Shown: positions 36,237-45,173 of the stretch, piece after piece
Numbering within the stretch: position 1 is the first letter of the stretch
Layout of the letters: each line of letters begins with the position of its first letter
Assembly (NCBI RefSeq): GCF_025144225.1
Contig: NZ_JALXXB010000002.1
Location: 372,001-436,000, forward strand
Direction: 5' to 3'
Source of the DNA: Aestuariimicrobium sp. p3-SID1156
GTDB taxonomy: Bacteria; Actinomycetota; Actinomycetes; Propionibacteriales; Propionibacteriaceae
DNA length: 64,000 bases
Position numbers and translations under genes: made by a program
The notes under the pieces: model-generated
What the model saw: only the letters and a program-made list of their open reading frames with translations
The model's database searches: none
Told to the model about the DNA's origin: nothing

Positions 36237-37850
36237 ATGAGCGAGTTGACTCGTCGAAGCCTGATTCAGACCGGCAGTGTTGCCGCCGTCGCGCTCGGCG
36301 TCCCGTTGGTCGCCGGCTGCGGCAGCAAGGACGGGGGTGACACCGGCAAGGGCGCTGACGGCAAGAATGTGGCTGCGCCGGCGTTCAAGGCCCCCGAGGG
36401 CCCCAAACCCGACATTGCCGGCGACAAGGACATCCCCGACACCTTCTTCAAGTATCCGGCCGAGCCCACGGTGTCGGTGAAGGAGAAGGCCGGCGACGGC
36501 AAGCCGGTCAGCATCCTGACCCAGACCTTCGCCCCGGTCACCGCCCAGCCGCCGAAGAACACCGCTTGGGCGAACTTGAACGAGAAGATCGGCTCGGAGC
36601 TGAAGATCCAGCAGATCCCGGCAGGGGAGTACGCCTCGAAGTTCTCCACCACGGTGGCCGGCGGACAGCTGCCCGACATGTTCTTCATCGGCGAGGTCCC
36701 CGACATGGCCGGCATGGTGCAGGCCACCTGCCTCGACCTGTCCGACCACATCTCCGGGGACAAGATCTCCCAGTACCCCAACCTGGCCGCCATCCCCAGC
36801 GAGTGCTGGGAGGCAGGCCGCTTCGGCGGGCGCCTTTACGGCATTCCCAGCCCGCGTGGCGCGATGTCCTCCGGCGTGGTCTACCGGCGCGATGACCTGC
36901 TCGCCGACAAGGGTGTGAAGGCTGACTGGGGCAACTTCCAGGAGTTCTTCGACCTGGCCAAGCAGATCAACGACCCCAAGGGCGGACGCTGGGCGTCCAC
37001 GATGGTGCCCGGCCAGTACATCAAGAACATGCTGGGCATCCCCAACTTCTGGAAGTGGGACGGGAAGACGATGCAGAGCTGGTGGACCGCCCCCGAGATG
37101 GAGGAGGCCATTGAGGCCCAGCGCAAGTGGGCCCAGGCCGGGCTGATGCATCCTGACGCCTTCTCCGCCCCCAACACCAAGGTGTGGTTCAGCACCGGCA
37201 AGGCCTATTTCAACCCCGACTCCTTCAGCGCCTGGTCCCAGTACTGGAGCGACGCCCCGAAGGGGTTCGACATCGACGTGTGTCAAATCCCTGCCTTCGA
37301 CGGCAACGGCAAGGGCCACATGTGGATGAGCTTCCCCTCCTTCGGTCGCTCGGCCATCAACAAGAAGGCTGGCGACCGCGTCGAGACCCTGTTGAAGGTG
37401 GCCAACTACCTGGCTGCACCCTTCGGTACCAAGGAGTACCTGGACGTCAAGTACGGGAAGGAGGGCAGCGACTACACCCTCAAGGGCTCCGACCCCGTCC
37501 CCACCCAGACCGGTGGTGCCAACAGCCAGCTGGGCGTGAAGTACATCGCGGACGCGCGCATCGCCAACTACCTGCCGGGTCACGAGGATTCCGCCCGCAA
37601 GCTGGACGCGTCCATTCGCAAGCTGGTGCCTGACGCCTACCGCAACGACGCCGTCTACCTGCCTTCCAAGACGGTGGAAAAGAAGTGGGACGAGGCGAGC
37701 AAGACGTTCGGTGCCCTTGAGGGCGACATCGTCCAGGGGCGCAAGAAGGTCTCCGAGTACCGCCCCATCGCCGACAAGTGGTGGAAGGACTACGGGCAGA
37801 AGATGGCTGACGAACTCGCGCAGGCCTACACGGACGCCGGTCGCGGCTGA
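36237..37850 (+). CDS. ABC transporter substrate-binding lipoprotein (LplA-like)
   Basis: The 537-residue lipoprotein starts MSELTRRSLIQTGSVAA and has lipobox VAGC (Cys about residue 24). The twin Arg suggests Tat export, though the motif is incomplete. A Gly/Lys-rich linker follows, then a large periplasmic-binding fold with VPDMAGMVQATCLDLSDH and YGIPSPRGAMSSGVVYRRD. The large size matches LplA-type receptors for complex oligosaccharides. AAGGAG lies 7 nt upstream. It probably delivers the substrate that the beta-mannosidase and other enzymes of this cluster process. Confidence 0.9.
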   Translation: MSELTRRSLIQTGSVAAVALGVPLVAGCGSKDGGDTGKGADGKNVAAPAFKAPEGPKPDIAGDKDIPDTFFKYPAEPTVSVKEKAGDGKPVSILTQTFAPVTAQPPKNTAWANLNEKIGSELKIQQIPAGEYASKFSTTVAGGQLPDMFFIGEVPDMAGMVQATCLDLSDHISGDKISQYPNLAAIPSECWEAGRFGGRLYGIPSPRGAMSSGVVYRRDDLLADKGVKADWGNFQEFFDLAKQINDPKGGRWASTMVPGQYIKNMLGIPNFWKWDGKTMQSWWTAPEMEEAIEAQRKWAQAGLMHPDAFSAPNTKVWFSTGKAYFNPDSFSAWSQYWSDAPKGFDIDVCQIPAFDGNGKGHMWMSFPSFGRSAINKKAGDRVETLLKVANYLAAPFGTKEYLDVKYGKEGSDYTLKGSDPVPTQTGGANSQLGVKYIADARIANYLPGHEDSARKLDASIRKLVPDAYRNDAVYLPSKTVEKKWDEASKTFGALEGDIVQGRKKVSEYRPIADKWWKDYGQKMADELAQAYTDAGRG

Positions 37851-37881
37851 GCAGGACAGCACACAATACAAGGAGCATCTG

Positions 37882-40269
37882 TTGAGCGTCATCGCGCTGA
37901 CCGAGTGGAAGGCGTGGGCCCGTTCGGGGCCCGCGCCCTCCGGGGCAACCCAACCCTTCCCGGCAGCAGCACCGGGCAGCATCCACACCGACCTCATGGG
38001 TGCGGGGCTGCTGGAGGACCCACTGCTGGCAGACCACGAACTCGACCAACGCTGGGTCGGGCTGGTCGACTGGTCGATGGAGGCCGAGTTCGACCTCGAA
38101 TCTGATGGGGTGGGTGACAGCTCGGTGACGCTGTGCCTCGACGGCGTCGACACCTTCGCGCGCGTTCACGTGAACCATGCCGAGGTGGCGCGGGTGGAGA
38201 ACATGCACCGACGCCATCGGCTCAACATCTCCGATGCTGTCCAGCAGGGGCGCAACCGCGTGCGGGTTGAGTTCGATGCTCCACTCAGCGAGACCAACCG
38301 GCGTGCCCTGGACCAAGGGATGCGTCCGCATGTGAACGACCACCCCTACAACGCAGTGCGCAAGATGGCCTGCAGCTTCGGCTGGGACTGGGGCCCGGAC
38401 ACTGTCACCTCCGGCCTCTGGCGCCCGGCCTGGGTCGAGGTCGACACCGGGCCGAACCTGGAGGGCACCATGGTGTCCACGCGGCGGCAGGACGACTCCT
38501 GGGCCCTCCGGGTCGAACTGGCTGAGGATGTCGACGACTGGAGCGTGCACCTGACCGGGCCCGGCGTCGAGTTCCAGTCCGCAGGCCAGGGTCGACATCT
38601 GGATGTGCCCGTGCACGGCGCGCAGCTGTGGTGGCCCCGGGGGTTCGGCGACCAGCCGCTGTACACCGTGACCATCGAGGCAACCCGGCGGGGACGCCCG
38701 AGCCGTGCAGTGCGGCGCATTGGTTTCCGCGAGGTCCGGGCCGTCCAGGCTCCCGACGAGCTGGGGCATGGCTTCCATCTGCAGGTCAACGACGAGCCGG
38801 TGTGGGTACGCGGGATGAACTGGATCCCCGATGATCCCTTCCCGCACCGCGTGGACGAACAGGCCATCCGGCGGCAGCTGGCTGGCGCCGTCGACCTGGG
38901 GTGCAATCTCATCCGGGTCTGGGGTGGTGGAACATGGGAGTCCGACACCTTCTACCGGGTCTGCGACGAGCTCGGGCTGCTGGTGTGGCAGGATGCCCTG
39001 TTCGCCTGCGCCTTCTACTCCGAGGAGGAGCCGCTGCGCTCGGAGGTGGAGGCCGAGGTCCGGGACAACCTGGTTCGCCTGCACCATCACCCCAGCCTGG
39101 CGCTGCTGTGCGGCGGCAATGAGTGCGAATCCATCGGGGCCGAGCGCGGCTTCCAGGACGGGCACGACTTCCGCCACAGTTGGGGCCTGGGCTATTGGCG
39201 CGACATCATTCCGAGCCTCGCCTCGGAGCTGGTGCCCCAGCTCGCCTACATCCCCAACTCCCCGTTCAGCCCCCGCGCCGATGACATGCCCAACGACCCC
39301 GCGCAAGGCACGATGCACGTGTGGGACGTGTGGAACTCACGTCCCTATGAGGACTACCGCACCCACCGCCCCCGCTTCGCTGCCGAGTTCGGCTGGCAGG
39401 CGCCGCCGGCATGGACCACCCTCACCGAGACACTGGAGGACGACCCGCTGACACCTGAGTCGCCACAGCTCCTCATCCACCAGAAGGCCGGCGCGGGGCA
39501 GTTGAAGTTGCAGCGTGGCATTGTGAGGGACTTCGGGCTCCAGACCGACATGAAGTCGTGGCACTGGGCGGCACAGCTGGTCCAGGCCAGGGCATTGCGG
39601 GTGGCGATCGACTGGTTCCGCAGCCTTGACGAGTGCCGCGGGGCCATCATCTGGCAGCTCAACGACTGCTGGCCGGTGCTGTCGTGGGCAGTGGTCGACA
39701 GCAACGGCTGGCGCAAACCCGCCTACTACTCCCTCCAGCAGGCGTTCTCGTCCAGGACGGCGAGCGTGCCCGAGCCCGAGGGCCCGTGGGTCAGCCTGTC
39801 CAACCACACGACCACTCCCTGGGAGGCCAGTGGGGAGCTGATCCGCTATGCCTCAGATGGGACCGAGCTGGCCCGAGAGCAGATCCAGGCGTCGGTTCCA
39901 GCCGGCCAGGTCGTGCGTGTGCCCCGCGGTGACGACCTGCAGTTCTCCTCACCGGGGGAATTTCTCAGGATCGACGTGGGTGACGCCCCGATCGCCCATT
40001 GCTGGGCAGCGGCAAACCGCACGGACCATGCCGCCCCGGCCCAGTACGACGTGCGGCTGGACGGAGACACAGTGGAGCTCACCGCACAGGCCGTCCTGCA
40101 GGAGGTGTGGCTCGCGGCCGATGAAGTCGGGTGCGAGGTGACCGGCGACCAGCTGGTCTCCCTGCTGCCCGGAGAGGTGCATCGCTGGGTGCTGGTCAAG
40201 GTCCCTGACTCGGTTGATGTGGTGAGGAAGGCGATCCGGACGGCGAACGAGTTGGTAACCTCGGACTGA
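37882..40269 (+). CDS. GH2 beta-mannosidase
   Basis: The 795-residue protein is a glycoside hydrolase family 2 beta-mannosidase, releasing mannose from the non-reducing end of beta-mannosides. The N-terminal sugar-binding domain includes the FGWDWGPDT motif typical of mannosidases. The catalytic TIM barrel has acid/base Glu414 in CGGNECES and nucleophile Glu502 in FAAEFGWQ. RGMNWIPDDPFP and IRVWGGGTWESDTFY are further family segments. No signal peptide is present, so it acts on imported sugars. I chose TTG at 37882 with AAGGAG 6-7 nt upstream. It is the last gene of the cluster. Confidence 0.9.
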   Translation: MSVIALTEWKAWARSGPAPSGATQPFPAAAPGSIHTDLMGAGLLEDPLLADHELDQRWVGLVDWSMEAEFDLESDGVGDSSVTLCLDGVDTFARVHVNHAEVARVENMHRRHRLNISDAVQQGRNRVRVEFDAPLSETNRRALDQGMRPHVNDHPYNAVRKMACSFGWDWGPDTVTSGLWRPAWVEVDTGPNLEGTMVSTRRQDDSWALRVELAEDVDDWSVHLTGPGVEFQSAGQGRHLDVPVHGAQLWWPRGFGDQPLYTVTIEATRRGRPSRAVRRIGFREVRAVQAPDELGHGFHLQVNDEPVWVRGMNWIPDDPFPHRVDEQAIRRQLAGAVDLGCNLIRVWGGGTWESDTFYRVCDELGLLVWQDALFACAFYSEEEPLRSEVEAEVRDNLVRLHHHPSLALLCGGNECESIGAERGFQDGHDFRHSWGLGYWRDIIPSLASELVPQLAYIPNSPFSPRADDMPNDPAQGTMHVWDVWNSRPYEDYRTHRPRFAAEFGWQAPPAWTTLTETLEDDPLTPESPQLLIHQKAGAGQLKLQRGIVRDFGLQTDMKSWHWAAQLVQARALRVAIDWFRSLDECRGAIIWQLNDCWPVLSWAVVDSNGWRKPAYYSLQQAFSSRTASVPEPEGPWVSLSNHTTTPWEASGELIRYASDGTELAREQIQASVPAGQVVRVPRGDDLQFSSPGEFLRIDVGDAPIAHCWAAANRTDHAAPAQYDVRLDGDTVELTAQAVLQEVWLAADEVGCEVTGDQLVSLLPGEVHRWVLVKVPDSVDVVRKAIRTANELVTSD

Positions 40270-40412
40270 GGCACCCTGATTCCACCCCGAATCACGGCGG
40301 CGGCGGAACATCTGGACCGGCCACGTCGTTGGTTACCATTGACAGCGTCGCCTGACATCCGCACAGTCCGTGCCGGGCTGGTGGCGCCACTTCTCCAGGA
40401 GGTATTTGCACC

Positions 40413-41306
40413 ATGGGCAATCCTGTCCTCGGTCGAATCGAGCAGTTCAATCGCCCTGCACCGAGCCAGGGCTATGGATACCCCCAGCAGGGGTACGGCC
40501 AGCAGGGCTTCCCCCAGCAGGGGTACGGCCAGCAGGGCTTCCCCCAGCAGGGCTATGGCCAGCAGGGCTACGGCCAGCCCCAGGGCTACGGCTATGGCCA
40601 GCCGCAGCAGTATGGGTACGGCCAGCCGCAGGCTCCCCAGGGAGTCATGACCTTTGATGACGTCATCGCCAAGAGCGCCCTGGTCCTGGGTGCGATCGCG
40701 ATCGTCGCCGGACTGAGCTGGGCGCTCATTCCCGATGCCCTCATGGGGCCCGCGATGATCCTGTCGGCACTGGTCGGCTTCGTCACCGTCCTGGTCGTCA
40801 CCATGCGCCGCACTGCCTCGCCAGTCGGCGTGCTGGCCTATGCGCTGATCGAGGGTGTCTTCATCGGCATGTTCTCGAAGTTCTTCGAGAGCGTCTACCC
40901 CGGCATCGTGGTCCAGGCCGTGATGGCCACCTTCGCGACCGCGGGTGTTACCTTGGCGGCCTACCGCTTCTTCAACATCCGTGTCACCCCGAAGTTCCAG
41001 AAGGTGGTCTTCCTGGCCACTGCCGGTTTCGCCGTGGCGATGCTGATCAATTTCGTGTGCGCCCTCTTCGGTATTGACCTGGGCCTGCGCTCGATGGGCG
41101 GCAACTCCCTCATCGTCCTGGGCGTGGCTCTTCTGGGTGCCGTTCTGGCCGTGCTGAACCTGGTCACCGACTTCGACATGATCGAGCGGGGAGTCGCCAA
41201 CCGTGCTCCTGCCTCGCAGAGCTGGGTGGCAGCCCTGGGCGTCGCGGTCACCATGGTGTGGCTCTACACCGAGATCCTGCGCATCATGAGCTGGTTCCGC
41301 GACTGA
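40413..41306 (+). CDS. Bax-inhibitor-1/YccA-family membrane protein with Q/G/Y-rich N-terminal repeats
   Basis: The 297-residue protein has two parts. Residues 1-75 form a low-complexity cytoplasmic tail built of [14 protein letters not shown] repeats, encoded by a 30-bp DNA repeat. Residues 80-297 form the seven-helix Bax inhibitor-1-like domain ([29 protein letters not shown] near the C-terminal half, the conserved Asp pair region). BI-1 proteins are calcium-leak or pH-sensing channels in characterised bacteria. The ATG is preceded by CAGGAGGTATTTGCACC, a strong ribosome binding site. Confidence 0.87.
   Translation: MGNPVLGRIEQFNRPAPSQGYGYPQQGYGQQGFPQQGYGQQGFPQQGYGQQGYGQPQGYGYGQPQQYGYGQPQAPQGVMTFDDVIAKSALVLGAIAIVAGLSWALIPDALMGPAMILSALVGFVTVLVVTMRRTASPVGVLAYALIEGVFIGMFSKFFESVYPGIVVQAVMATFATAGVTLAAYRFFNIRVTPKFQKVVFLATAGFAVAMLINFVCALFGIDLGLRSMGGNSLIVLGVALLGAVLAVLNLVTDFDMIERGVANRAPASQSWVAALGVAVTMVWLYTEILRIMSWFRD
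40481..40570 (+). repeat. 30-bp tandem repeat inside the BI-1 gene
   Basis: The unit (beginning CCCCCAGCAGGGGTACGGCC) occurs twice without change at 40481-40510 and 40511-40540, and once with several changes at 40541-40570. Each unit encodes ten residues of the Q/G/Y tail. Copy number could vary by slippage without a frameshift. Confidence 0.85.
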
Positions 41307-41321
41307 CCTTCTCCTGATGTC

Positions 41322-41351
41322 ACAGTGCCCCTGCTTCGGTGGGGGCACTGT
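41322..41351. terminator. Bidirectional terminator after the BI-1 gene
   Basis: A 10-bp stem (ACAGTGCCCC with GGGGCACTGT) plus a T-G pair lies between the convergent BI-1 and Nudix genes, 15 bp after the BI-1 stop, and is followed by TGTC. Confidence 0.7.
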
Positions 41352-41409
41352 TGTCTCCGGCCCAGTGCGCCTCGGACCCTGCCCCCTGCCATCACCGCGC
41401 GGCCGATTG

Positions 41410-42105
41410 TCAGTGCGCGGGGATGCTGGAGCCGTACTTGTCCAGGATCGACCGAGAACCCGAGGTCCAGGGCAGGGAACGCCACTGCCACAGCGGCACC
41501 CAGGCGGAGCGCTCGGTGGTGCCATCCACGTCGATGACGACCGGGTCGGTGGGGTTTTCGCAGGTCGCGGAGTAGAAGATGCGCAGGGCGTGGAAGTCCT
41601 CCAGGACACCATTGGGCGCGCGTCCGATCCAGTGGTCTGACTGGAGGTCAAGCAGCCGGTTGATCCGAATCTCCTGGCCAGCCTCCTCGAAGACCTCCCG
41701 CACGACGGCTTCTGCGGGGCTCTCGGCGGGGTCCAGCCCGCCGCCAGGCAGCTGCCACAACCCGGGCACGGCGGTTCGATCCGAGCACTCTGTCCCCAGC
41801 AGGCCACGGACCGATCGCACCAGTGCGTAGGCGGCGATGCGTTGGTTGCGCACGGGAGTCTCGCCGGGCTCGATACGCAACTGCGGGTCGGCCCCGCGAT
41901 ATTTCATCCGCGGGGGGCGCGACCGCGGCGTCCTGGGGGCGACTCGTGCCGTCAGCACGACCTCGCCCTCCACCATCTGGGCGCTGAGCAGGCTCTGGAT
42001 CACCCACCCCTGGCGCCAGAAGGCCAGCTTCGGGTGCTGCCCGTGGGCAATGTCGACGCGGGCGAGCTCCTTGGACCCAGGACTGGCCACGCCGATGATC
42101 TGCAT
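41410..42105 (-). CDS. Nudix hydrolase
   Basis: The 231-residue protein carries the Nudix box as GGGLDPAESPAEAVVREVFEEAGQEI in sequence order, with REVFEEAG as the metal-binding core around residue 140. The 70 or so residues before it form a separate N-terminal part (MQIIGVASPGSKELARVDIA) with no recognised domain. The substrate is probably a nucleotide or nucleotide sugar, but is not predictable from the sequence. The start at 42105 follows a GATGAT hexamer by 6 nt, another leaderless-type arrangement. Confidence 0.83.
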   Translation of the reverse strand: MQIIGVASPGSKELARVDIAHGQHPKLAFWRQGWVIQSLLSAQMVEGEVVLTARVAPRTPRSRPPRMKYRGADPQLRIEPGETPVRNQRIAAYALVRSVRGLLGTECSDRTAVPGLWQLPGGGLDPAESPAEAVVREVFEEAGQEIRINRLLDLQSDHWIGRAPNGVLEDFHALRIFYSATCENPTDPVVIDVDGTTERSAWVPLWQWRSLPWTSGSRSILDKYGSSIPAH

Positions 42106-42246
42106 CGGTTCATCATCTCATCTCGGTGAGGGGATGTCGCCGAGCACCTGTCCGCTCCTGACGAACAGTCATCCTCGCCCCAGAGCCCATGGCCACCTCG
42201 CGACTTCCCCTACAGTGGACTCACCAGCTCGATCGAAGGGGCTCCC

Positions 42247-43104
42247 ATGGATTTCAAGAGCGATGCCGGAATCGACTCCGGCTCCGTCATCAGCGGAGGC
42301 GGTGGCGGCCGTGGCGGCGGTCTGGCCGTTGGCGGCATCGGTGGCGTCATCATCGCCATCATCGCTGCCCTGCTCGGCTTCAATCCCGCCGACGTCCTGG
42401 GTGGGGGTGGCGGCGCGCAGGGCCCGGGCGCCCAGCAGACCCAGTGCAGGACCGGCGCGGACGTCGAGCGCGACCCCGAGTGCCGTTGGCCCGCCTACAT
42501 GACCTCGTTGAACCAGTACTGGAGCCAGACCGTCAACGGTTACCAGAAGCCCACCATGCGCACCTTCAGCGGCAGCGTCCAGACCGCCTGCGGCACGGCA
42601 AGCTCCCAGGTCGGGCCCTTCTACTGCCCGGGTGACCAGAAGATCTACGTCGACACCCGCTTCGTCGGGCAGCTGCTGCAGCAACTGGGCACCGAGTCCA
42701 GTTCTGCGGCCGAGGCCTATATCGTCGGCCACGAGTTCGGCCACCACATCCAGAACCTGACCGGCGTCCTGGCCAAGTCCCAGGACGGCAAGACCGGACC
42801 GACCTCCAATGGCGTCCGTGTGGAACTGCAGGCCGACTGCTACGCCGGTGTCTGGTTCAAGTGGGCGGCCCAGAACCCCGATGACATCATCGAGAACATC
42901 ACCCAGGACGATCTGAACCGCATCGTCGATGCCGCCCGGGCTGTGGGCGATGACCACATCCAGCAGCAGTCCGGTGGCGGCGTCCACCCCGACGGTTGGA
43001 CCCACGGCTCGTCCAAGATGCGCAAGTACTGGCTGGCGAAGGGCTTCAACTCGGGCGACCCGAACACCTGCGACACCTTCAGCACCGACGAGCTCGGGCA
43101 GTGA
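42247..43104 (+). CDS. Neutral zinc metallopeptidase (YpfJ family)
   Basis: The 285-residue protein begins with a Gly-rich cytoplasmic stretch, then one transmembrane helix (LAVGGIGGVIIAIIAALLGF). It has a long extracellular domain with the zinc site His162-Glu-Phe-Gly-His166 in VGHEFGHHIQNLTG. A distal ligand is likely in VELQADCYAGVWFKW. This is the YpfJ/KPN_02809 group. The physiological substrate is unknown. GAAGGGG lies 8-9 nt before the ATG. TACAGT at 42209-42214 is a plausible -10 box. Confidence 0.87.
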   Translation: MDFKSDAGIDSGSVISGGGGGRGGGLAVGGIGGVIIAIIAALLGFNPADVLGGGGGAQGPGAQQTQCRTGADVERDPECRWPAYMTSLNQYWSQTVNGYQKPTMRTFSGSVQTACGTASSQVGPFYCPGDQKIYVDTRFVGQLLQQLGTESSSAAEAYIVGHEFGHHIQNLTGVLAKSQDGKTGPTSNGVRVELQADCYAGVWFKWAAQNPDDIIENITQDDLNRIVDAARAVGDDHIQQQSGGGVHPDGWTHGSSKMRKYWLAKGFNSGDPNTCDTFSTDELGQ

Positions 43105-44085
43105 TCACACCTCGGTGGTGATGTCCCGGCCGCTCAGGTCGGTCACGATGGTCCTGCTGCCCACGGTGAACCTCACCGTGGGCAGCGGTCGTCCGTCGCG
43201 ACAGTCGATGACCCAGGTCACCGCTGTCCCCTCGGGTTGCTCGAGGCGTGCCGGCAGCGATTCCATGTGGCTCACGAGGACGTCCAGAGGGATGTCGGTG
43301 GGGCTGAAGGAGGCCATCGTGGGCGCCTCGGCCCGCGAGGTGCGGTAGGCGGGCACCTTCTCCGGACGCGTGATACGCAGCGTGGCACTGCTGTTCTTGG
43401 GGTCCGCCGACTCTGCATAGATCAGGTCACGGGCCAGTTCGACGCGGGTGAGCTGGGTGCGCCCGGCCACGGCGTCCTTGAGGCCCTCCTCGAGCCCCGG
43501 GCGGGTGTGCAGATCAAGCCTTCGCACCAGGGATCCGTCAGGCCGGAAGAAGACGGCTTCGGATTCCGGGCGCGTCGTGACCACCATCTGGATGGAACCG
43601 GGGGTCTGCTCCACAATCTGCAGTTCCTGCCCCGAGGAGCTACCCGACACCTCAGCAGCAGCACGGAAGAGCGCCCCGACGTCCTGCAGGTCGAAGTCCT
43701 TGGGGTCGAAGCTGGCCTGCTGGATGTACTCGATGTCGGAGGCAACCTTCGTGATTCCCCCCGATTCCCAACGCCAGGCAGCCACCTTTTTCTGCGCGTC
43801 GAGGCAGCTCAGCGTGGCAGTGGTCCGGGTGATGTCGAGTTTGATGACCGGCAGGCGTGCCCAGGCCACGAGGGCATCGACGACCTTGCGCGCCTCGCCC
43901 GGTCTGGTCAGGTCGGCCTCTGCGCTGCTGCTCGCGCTGGGAGTGGGGGACACCACCGGCACCGTGCTCGTGGTGGGCGAGCTGGACGGGCTCACGCTCA
44001 GAACCGGCCCCTCGCCCTTCCCACAGGAGGCCATGCCCAGGGACATGGCCGCCAGACTCAGGAGGCGTCGACGAGGCAGGGGCAC
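43105..44085 (-). CDS. Lipoprotein of unknown function (326 aa)
   Basis: The protein starts from GTG with a basic Arg-rich n-region (PLPRRRLLSLAAM) and lipobox MASC, so it is a lipoprotein, perhaps Tat-exported. A Ser/Thr/Pro linker precedes a globular domain with SSSGQELQIVEQTPGSI and ELARDLIYAESADPKN. No family is recognised, although the layout resembles actinobacterial LppX/LolA-like lipid-carrier folds. Its stop codon directly abuts that of the convergent metallopeptidase gene, with no intervening base. TAGGAT lies 6 nt before the start codon on the minus strand. Confidence 0.65.
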   Translation of the reverse strand: MPLPRRRLLSLAAMSLGMASCGKGEGPVLSVSPSSSPTTSTVPVVSPTPSASSSAEADLTRPGEARKVVDALVAWARLPVIKLDITRTTATLSCLDAQKKVAAWRWESGGITKVASDIEYIQQASFDPKDFDLQDVGALFRAAAEVSGSSSGQELQIVEQTPGSIQMVVTTRPESEAVFFRPDGSLVRRLDLHTRPGLEEGLKDAVAGRTQLTRVELARDLIYAESADPKNSSATLRITRPEKVPAYRTSRAEAPTMASFSPTDIPLDVLVSHMESLPARLEQPEGTAVTWVIDCRDGRPLPTVRFTVGSRTIVTDLSGRDITTEV

Positions 44086-44462
44086 GGCAGAATCCTACGC
44101 GCGTCCCGGACCACACCGCGTCGGGGATCGAACGCGGAAAATGCGTTGCGCACCGCCCGCGGGCGTCCTAGCGTGGCAGTACACAGGAAAGGGGGTGGTC
44201 CACACAGTGACGTACGACAGTGGGACATGTGAGGTGGTCTGCCGCTGAGGCGGAATCCACTCAGATCACCGGAACCCGCAGGGTCAGGCTCTCGTCCCGC
44301 CTGGCTGCCCCACTGGGCAACCTGCGGGTTCTCCTGTGTCCGGCTCAGTGCTCCTCGTCGTCCCCGGCACCGTCATCGTCGAAGTCCTCGTCGGTGAGCG
44401 CCCACGCAGGTCACCGTCGCAGCGATGGGCGGGCAGCAGCCCTCGCAGCCAGCGGGACTGCC
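44086..44462. other. Intergenic region with a possible small transcript
   Basis: This 377-bp region separates the divergent-starting lipoprotein gene from the end of msrA. On the plus strand it holds a TAGCGT -10-like box (44169-44174), a purine-rich site, a 13-codon frame from GTG at 44207 to TGA at 44248, and a hairpin at 44272-44331. No established gene is present. Confidence 0.35.
44272..44331. terminator. Hairpin downstream of msrA, possibly a terminator
   Basis: GAACCCGCAGG (44272-44282) pairs perfectly with CCTGCGGGTTC (44321-44331). The enclosed 38 nt contain a further small stem (TGCCC/GGGCA). It could end msrA transcription on the minus strand or a small plus-strand RNA. Confidence 0.5.
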
Positions 44463-45113
44463 TCAGCCCAGGACGCCGACCTGGCAGCTCACGCCGTTGG
44501 GCCCGTGGTTGCAGTAGCCATTGGGGACGCGGTCCAGGTACTGCTGGTGGTAGTCCTCGGCCCAGTACCACTCACCAGCCGTCCCGACCTCGGTGGTGAT
44601 GGGGCCGAAGCCCTTCTCGGTGAAGCGGGGCTGCAGCTCCACGACGGCGGCGCCGGCGATGGCGGCCTGCTCGGGGGTGGTGGTGAAGATGGCCGAGCGG
44701 TACTGGGTGCCCACGTCATTGCCCTGGCGCATCGCCTGAGTGGGGTCGTGGTTCTCGAAGAACACCCTCACCAGCTCGGCGTAGCTGATCGTGTCGGGAT
44801 CGAAGACGATGCGCACGGTCTCGGTGTGGCCGGTCTTGCCGGTGCACACCTCTTCATAGGTGGGGTTGGGGGTGAACCCGCCCATGTAGCCGGCGGCAGT
44901 CGCCTTCACACCGTCCAACTCCCAGAAGATGCGCTCTGCACCCCAGAAGCAGCCCATGGCGAAGTAGGCGACTTCAGTGCCCTCGAACTCCCGGTCCAGC
45001 GGGTCACCGAAGACGCGATGGTAGGTCGGATGGCCCAGGACCGGCTCGCTGCGTCCCGGCAGCGCCTTGTCGGGGGAGACCATCGAGGTCTTGTCAGTCA
45101 GGTTGCGCCACAT
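44463..45113 (-). CDS. msrA: Peptide-methionine (S)-S-oxide reductase MsrA
   Basis: MsrA reduces methionine-S-sulfoxide in proteins. The 216-residue protein has the catalytic Cys55 in FAMGCFWGAERIF. Other motifs are GYMGGFTPNPTYEEVCTG, HDPTQAMRQGNDVGTQYRS and the C-terminal resolving-Cys region NGYCNHGPNGVSC. The start at 45113 (MWRNL) is chosen for the AAAGGTG site 6-7 nt upstream. The GTG at 45122 is less likely. The gene is divergent from the GtrA-family gene. Confidence 0.94.
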   Translation of the reverse strand: MWRNLTDKTSMVSPDKALPGRSEPVLGHPTYHRVFGDPLDREFEGTEVAYFAMGCFWGAERIFWELDGVKATAAGYMGGFTPNPTYEEVCTGKTGHTETVRIVFDPDTISYAELVRVFFENHDPTQAMRQGNDVGTQYRSAIFTTTPEQAAIAGAAVVELQPRFTEKGFGPITTEVGTAGEWYWAEDYHQQYLDRVPNGYCNHGPNGVSCQVGVLG

Positions 45114-45173
45114 GGTGTGCACCTTTCAGCCGAGGGTTCGGGGACAGACGAAGATTCATGTGTCCCTTTCAGC

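Noticed and set aside
40481..40570. Repeat array considered as CRISPR
   Set aside because: The units are directly adjacent with no spacers and lie within a reading frame that encodes a regular Q/G/Y tail.
44344..44410. Short Asp/Glu-rich reading frame on the minus strand downstream of msrA
   Set aside because: It ends in an acidic tail reminiscent of real proteins, but a stop codon lies just upstream and there is no start codon. Only about 20 codons remain.
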